From assembly GCF_000019845.1 (NCBI RefSeq), contig NC_010581.1, positions 3,291,501 to 3,355,500 on the forward strand: a DNA stretch of 64,000 nt. The letters run 5' to 3'. Every line of letters starts with the position of its first letter. Within the stretch, counting starts at the first letter, position 1. The notes beneath the pieces were generated by a model. That model ran no database searches. It saw nothing but the letters and a program-made list of their open reading frames with translations, and had not been told where the DNA came from. The position numbers and the translations under genes were made by a program. Source of the DNA: Beijerinckia indica subsp. indica ATCC 9039. Lineage in GTDB: Bacteria > Pseudomonadota > Alphaproteobacteria > Rhizobiales > Beijerinckiaceae. Below, one piece after another: positions 61,886 to 64,000 of the stretch.

Positions 61886-62458
61886 CTATTCAGCCCTGTT
61901 CTGACTGAGTATCTTGCGCATAATGTGCCGACGCGCTCTCTTTCGGCCGACCAGCGCATATCCTGCCTGCTCGAAAGCGGACACATAACCCCCAAAACGG
62001 TAGCTCGGAGAACCCAGATCAACGGGATACCCTTCAAGCAGCGTCGCTCCGTTTTTGGCTGCGTGCTCTTCCGCAGCCGCAAGCAACTTCCAAAACATCC
62101 CTTGTCCTCGGAAGGGTCTCAACACGAAGAAACAGACAATCGACCAGATTCTGTGCGTCTCATCACTCGGCATCCTATCGCTCATTGAAGCACGGTATGT
62201 GTCACGAGGAGCAATCGAGCACCAGGCGACAGGCTCCGAGTCCAGGTAGCCGAGCAGCCCAACGGGCTCTCCAGATGATATGCGTCTCTTCATCTCAAGC
62301 TTTTTGGCGGCGGCCGGTCGCTCCTCGGTCGGGAAAGCCTCCACTGTTCGCCATATTGTACACCAGCACGATTTTGGGCCTCCCCGGCTCTCGAAAAGTC
62401 TTTCGAAGTCGTGCCAATTATCCGAAGTAACGGGCCGAAATGTCATTTTATCAACCAT
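61886..62458 (-). CDS. GNAT-family N-acetyltransferase
   Basis: This 190-residue protein is an acetyl-CoA-dependent transferase. It contains the GNAT motif A (FFVLRPFRGQGMFWKLL) and the subfamily motif CWCTIWRT near residues 31-38, seen in a set of uncharacterised bacterial GNATs. The start ATG 62458 is preceded by GAGGTG. The substrate is unknown; such genes often accompany antibiotic or small-molecule modification. It lies in the accessory-looking region after the tRNA. Confidence 0.85.
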   Translation of the reverse strand: MVDKMTFRPVTSDNWHDFERLFESRGGPKSCWCTIWRTVEAFPTEERPAAAKKLEMKRRISSGEPVGLLGYLDSEPVAWCSIAPRDTYRASMSDRMPSDETHRIWSIVCFFVLRPFRGQGMFWKLLAAAEEHAAKNGATLLEGYPVDLGSPSYRFGGYVSAFEQAGYALVGRKRARRHIMRKILSQNRAE

Positions 62459-62602
62459 CGCAACAACACCTCACTTGGCAAATATCTTAGTTCGATCCTG
62501 TTTCGGGTTGACGGCATCATGCCGTCAAACGGACCAAGGATCAGCGCAATGAAGCGCAGGAGGCGTCTGTTGCAGCGAAGCCAGTCGTATGCGAGATCGA
62601 TG

Positions 62603-63223
62603 TCAGGCGGCTGATCGTACCGGCTGACGAAGAATGGTTTTCAGCTTCGCGACAGAAGTTTTGCGCGGATCGGAGAGATAGATTTCGTGATGGTGCCCGG
62701 CTTCAACGAGGCCCCTGGCAGGCAGGACGTCGTCATGCAGTTTCTTAAGGACCGGGCCCTCATCATCGTAAGAGCCTATGTGAAGTGTCTGCACGACCTG
62801 ACCTTCCTCAAGATGGACAAGACGCAACTTCGACAGCGCAGGCAATCGCTTCTTCTCCTGGGCACGTGTGATAGCCGCTTTTGCCATGGCTTCCCCAATG
62901 AAATTTGGGATGAGAATCATCATCCGCCAGCGCCAACGGTCCTTTCGGCGCGCCGTGAAGTCAGCCATGTCGTCGGCCCACCAGAGCCCTTCAAGTGGTG
63001 GCACAACATAGTCGCGCTCCAGGATCTCTTTGCTCATGAACTTGAGTGTGTAAGAGGCAGCATAGAGCGCCTCGACAGCCGCCATGTATTCTGGCACAGC
63101 GTTCGGGTCTCCCGCACCATCAAACGAGAAATATGTGAGGGGTGGTAGGTCGAGAACGATAAATTCGCCAACCCGGCCGCTGTACAATGCCTTGTACTGC
63201 TTTTTGATATCAATCTTTTCCAC
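62603..63223 (-). CDS. GyrI-like small-molecule-binding domain protein
   Basis: This 206-residue protein matches the GyrI-like family, with YKALYSGRVGEFIVLDLPPL, YTLKFMSKE, YVVPPLEGLWWADDMADF and RRKDRWRWRMMILIPNFI. GyrI-like domains bind hydrophobic or drug-like ligands. GTG 63223 is preferred because GGAG lies six bases upstream; the longer frame from 63268 adds a hydrophobic stretch unlike the family. It is close to an AraC regulator in the same direction. Confidence 0.85.
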   Translation of the reverse strand: MEKIDIKKQYKALYSGRVGEFIVLDLPPLTYFSFDGAGDPNAVPEYMAAVEALYAASYTLKFMSKEILERDYVVPPLEGLWWADDMADFTARRKDRWRWRMMILIPNFIGEAMAKAAITRAQEKKRLPALSKLRLVHLEEGQVVQTLHIGSYDDEGPVLKKLHDDVLPARGLVEAGHHHEIYLSDPRKTSVAKLKTILRQPVRSAA

Positions 63224-63387
63224 CGGAGACTCCGAGAGCAGCGAAACAACGATGACGATGGGAAGCAATCACTGCCGGCTTCATGCTAATGTCACGGTGG
63301 TAGCTCCATTTAAGCATGAAATTGTTCCCTCAATCGCATGTTGGTGACACGAGAGGAAGACTATGCGGCCATACCGGTCAGATGCTG

Positions 63388-64000
63388 TCAGGTATGGCTG
63401 GCATTCGGAGAGGATGACTGACTTCGACGATATTGCGATGGAGCAACGCCGAAGAGCCGACGGAAATCTTGCGCCAGATGCGCCTGGTCGAAATATCCGA
63501 GTTCAGCAGCCAGCGTGGCAAGCGGCACACTGGAACCTGAAGCGAGAAGAACGGCCGCATCCTGCAGCCGATAACGCTGGATGACCCACTTGGGTGAAAC
63601 CCCGACATAATCACAGAAGAGCCTCTGCAACGCGCGCAGGCTCATCCCGAACTCCCTCGCCAAGGCCTCGGTCCGCCTTGCACCATCTTCACGACGAATT
63701 GCCGCGATGATCGAGCAAACGAGATCCACAGTATCGTCGGGATCGGGGAGTCGAGGCTCGAGCAAAGCCTCGGCTGCGCTCACAATGCTCCCGTGGGAGC
63801 CATGCGCCAGAAGGCTGGCTTCAACGGCAGGCGAGCTCCAGCCGGTCAATGTATCGATGACGATCCTCCGTCCTGTGAGTGCCGACACCGGATGATTCAG
63901 GAACGGGCGAAGACCGCCCGCGCGAAACCTCATCCCATAGGCTCGACCTTGCCCCTGCAGCTTTCGCTCTTCCAGGCCGCGCACGACCCCGAACAGCGCG
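63388..64000 (-). CDS. AraC-family transcriptional regulator, 5' end cut by window edge
   Basis: The visible part has an AraC-type double helix-turn-helix at its C-terminus (MSLRALQRLFCDYVGVSPKW, AAELGYFDQAHLAQDFRRLF, GVAPSQYRR). Upstream is a ligand-type domain with RAYGMRFRAGGLRPFL, typical of DUF6597-containing AraC proteins. The frame stays open to the right edge (ALFGVVRGLEER), so the N-terminus is missing. It probably controls the adjacent GyrI-like gene. Confidence 0.88.
   Translation of the reverse strand, partial: ALFGVVRGLEERKLQGQGRAYGMRFRAGGLRPFLNHPVSALTGRRIVIDTLTGWSSPAVEASLLAHGSHGSIVSAAEALLEPRLPDPDDTVDLVCSIIAAIRREDGARRTEALAREFGMSLRALQRLFCDYVGVSPKWVIQRYRLQDAAVLLASGSSVPLATLAAELGYFDQAHLAQDFRRLFGVAPSQYRRSQSSSPNASHT

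Noticed and set aside
61645..62188. Plus-strand open frames after tRNA-Ala
   Set aside because: No homology-like motifs; the right-hand ones are antisense to the GNAT gene.
1..64000. CRISPR arrays, rRNA genes and a replication origin
   Set aside because: No regularly spaced identical repeats with unique spacers, no rRNA-like sequence and no DnaA-box cluster were noticed on reading.

Overview
The window reads as a chromosome segment of an alphaproteobacterium, most probably order Hyphomicrobiales and plausibly Beijerinckiaceae. This is inferred from gene neighbourhoods (usg, FYDLN_acid protein, cmk/rpsA, sppA-ihfB-lapA-trpF), NodT-type efflux lipoproteins, and an intergenic hairpin-repeat family that I associate with that family from memory. 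No database search was possible.

Layout. (1) About 1-9540 is accessory DNA: the 5' part of an IS3-family insertion sequence cut by the left edge; a CecR-type TetR regulator followed by four small envelope/amphipathic proteins resembling the YqjD/YqjE/DUF1269 stress proteins; an AttH/CrtC-like protein; a decayed gene; an SDR oxidoreductase with its own TetR repressor and two matching operator-like sites; an AlpA-like regulator; and a P4-type integrase broken by a frameshift and an amber codon. The integrase lies directly beyond the 3' end of guaA, a known integration hot spot, so this looks like one end of a genomic island. (2) About 9541-33600 is housekeeping: guaA, an FkbM methyltransferase, map-radC, an EAL phosphodiesterase, usg, MocA plus a split XdhC (molybdenum cofactor maturation), an alpha/beta hydrolase with a basic tail, a TonB_C protein, a pteridine-reductase-like SDR, ubiE-ubiB, coaBC-dut-rrf2, ptsN, glk, class I fumarase, a lipoprotein L,D-transpeptidase and accA. 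(3) About 33700-46300 holds a two-subunit molybdenum hydroxylase (IorA/IorB type) and a four-gene RND efflux operon with its own outer-membrane factor, one adaptor and two RND pumps. (4) About 46400-61400 holds msrQ, trpF-lapA-ihfB-sppA, rppH, ctpA-envC-rlmH-rsfS, a YegD-like Hsp70, rpsA, a TonB-like gene, cmk, a FYDLN_acid protein and tRNA-Ala(GGC). (5) About 61400-64000 is again accessory-looking: a GNAT acetyltransferase, a GyrI-like protein and an AraC regulator that runs off the right edge.

Functional links. The XdhC/MocA proteins at 15.7-17.5 kb are the kind of factors that mature the Mo-hydroxylase encoded 16 kb away. CtpA, the EnvC-like protein and the L,D-transpeptidase all act on the cell wall. 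RlmH, RsfS and ribosomal protein S1 serve the ribosome.

The most interesting non-coding signal is a dispersed element made of three consecutive strong hairpins, seen four times in intergenic gaps plus one remnant. Several smaller palindromic repeat families accompany it. The best candidate for a poorly described system is the TetR plus small-envelope-protein cluster at 467-3324.
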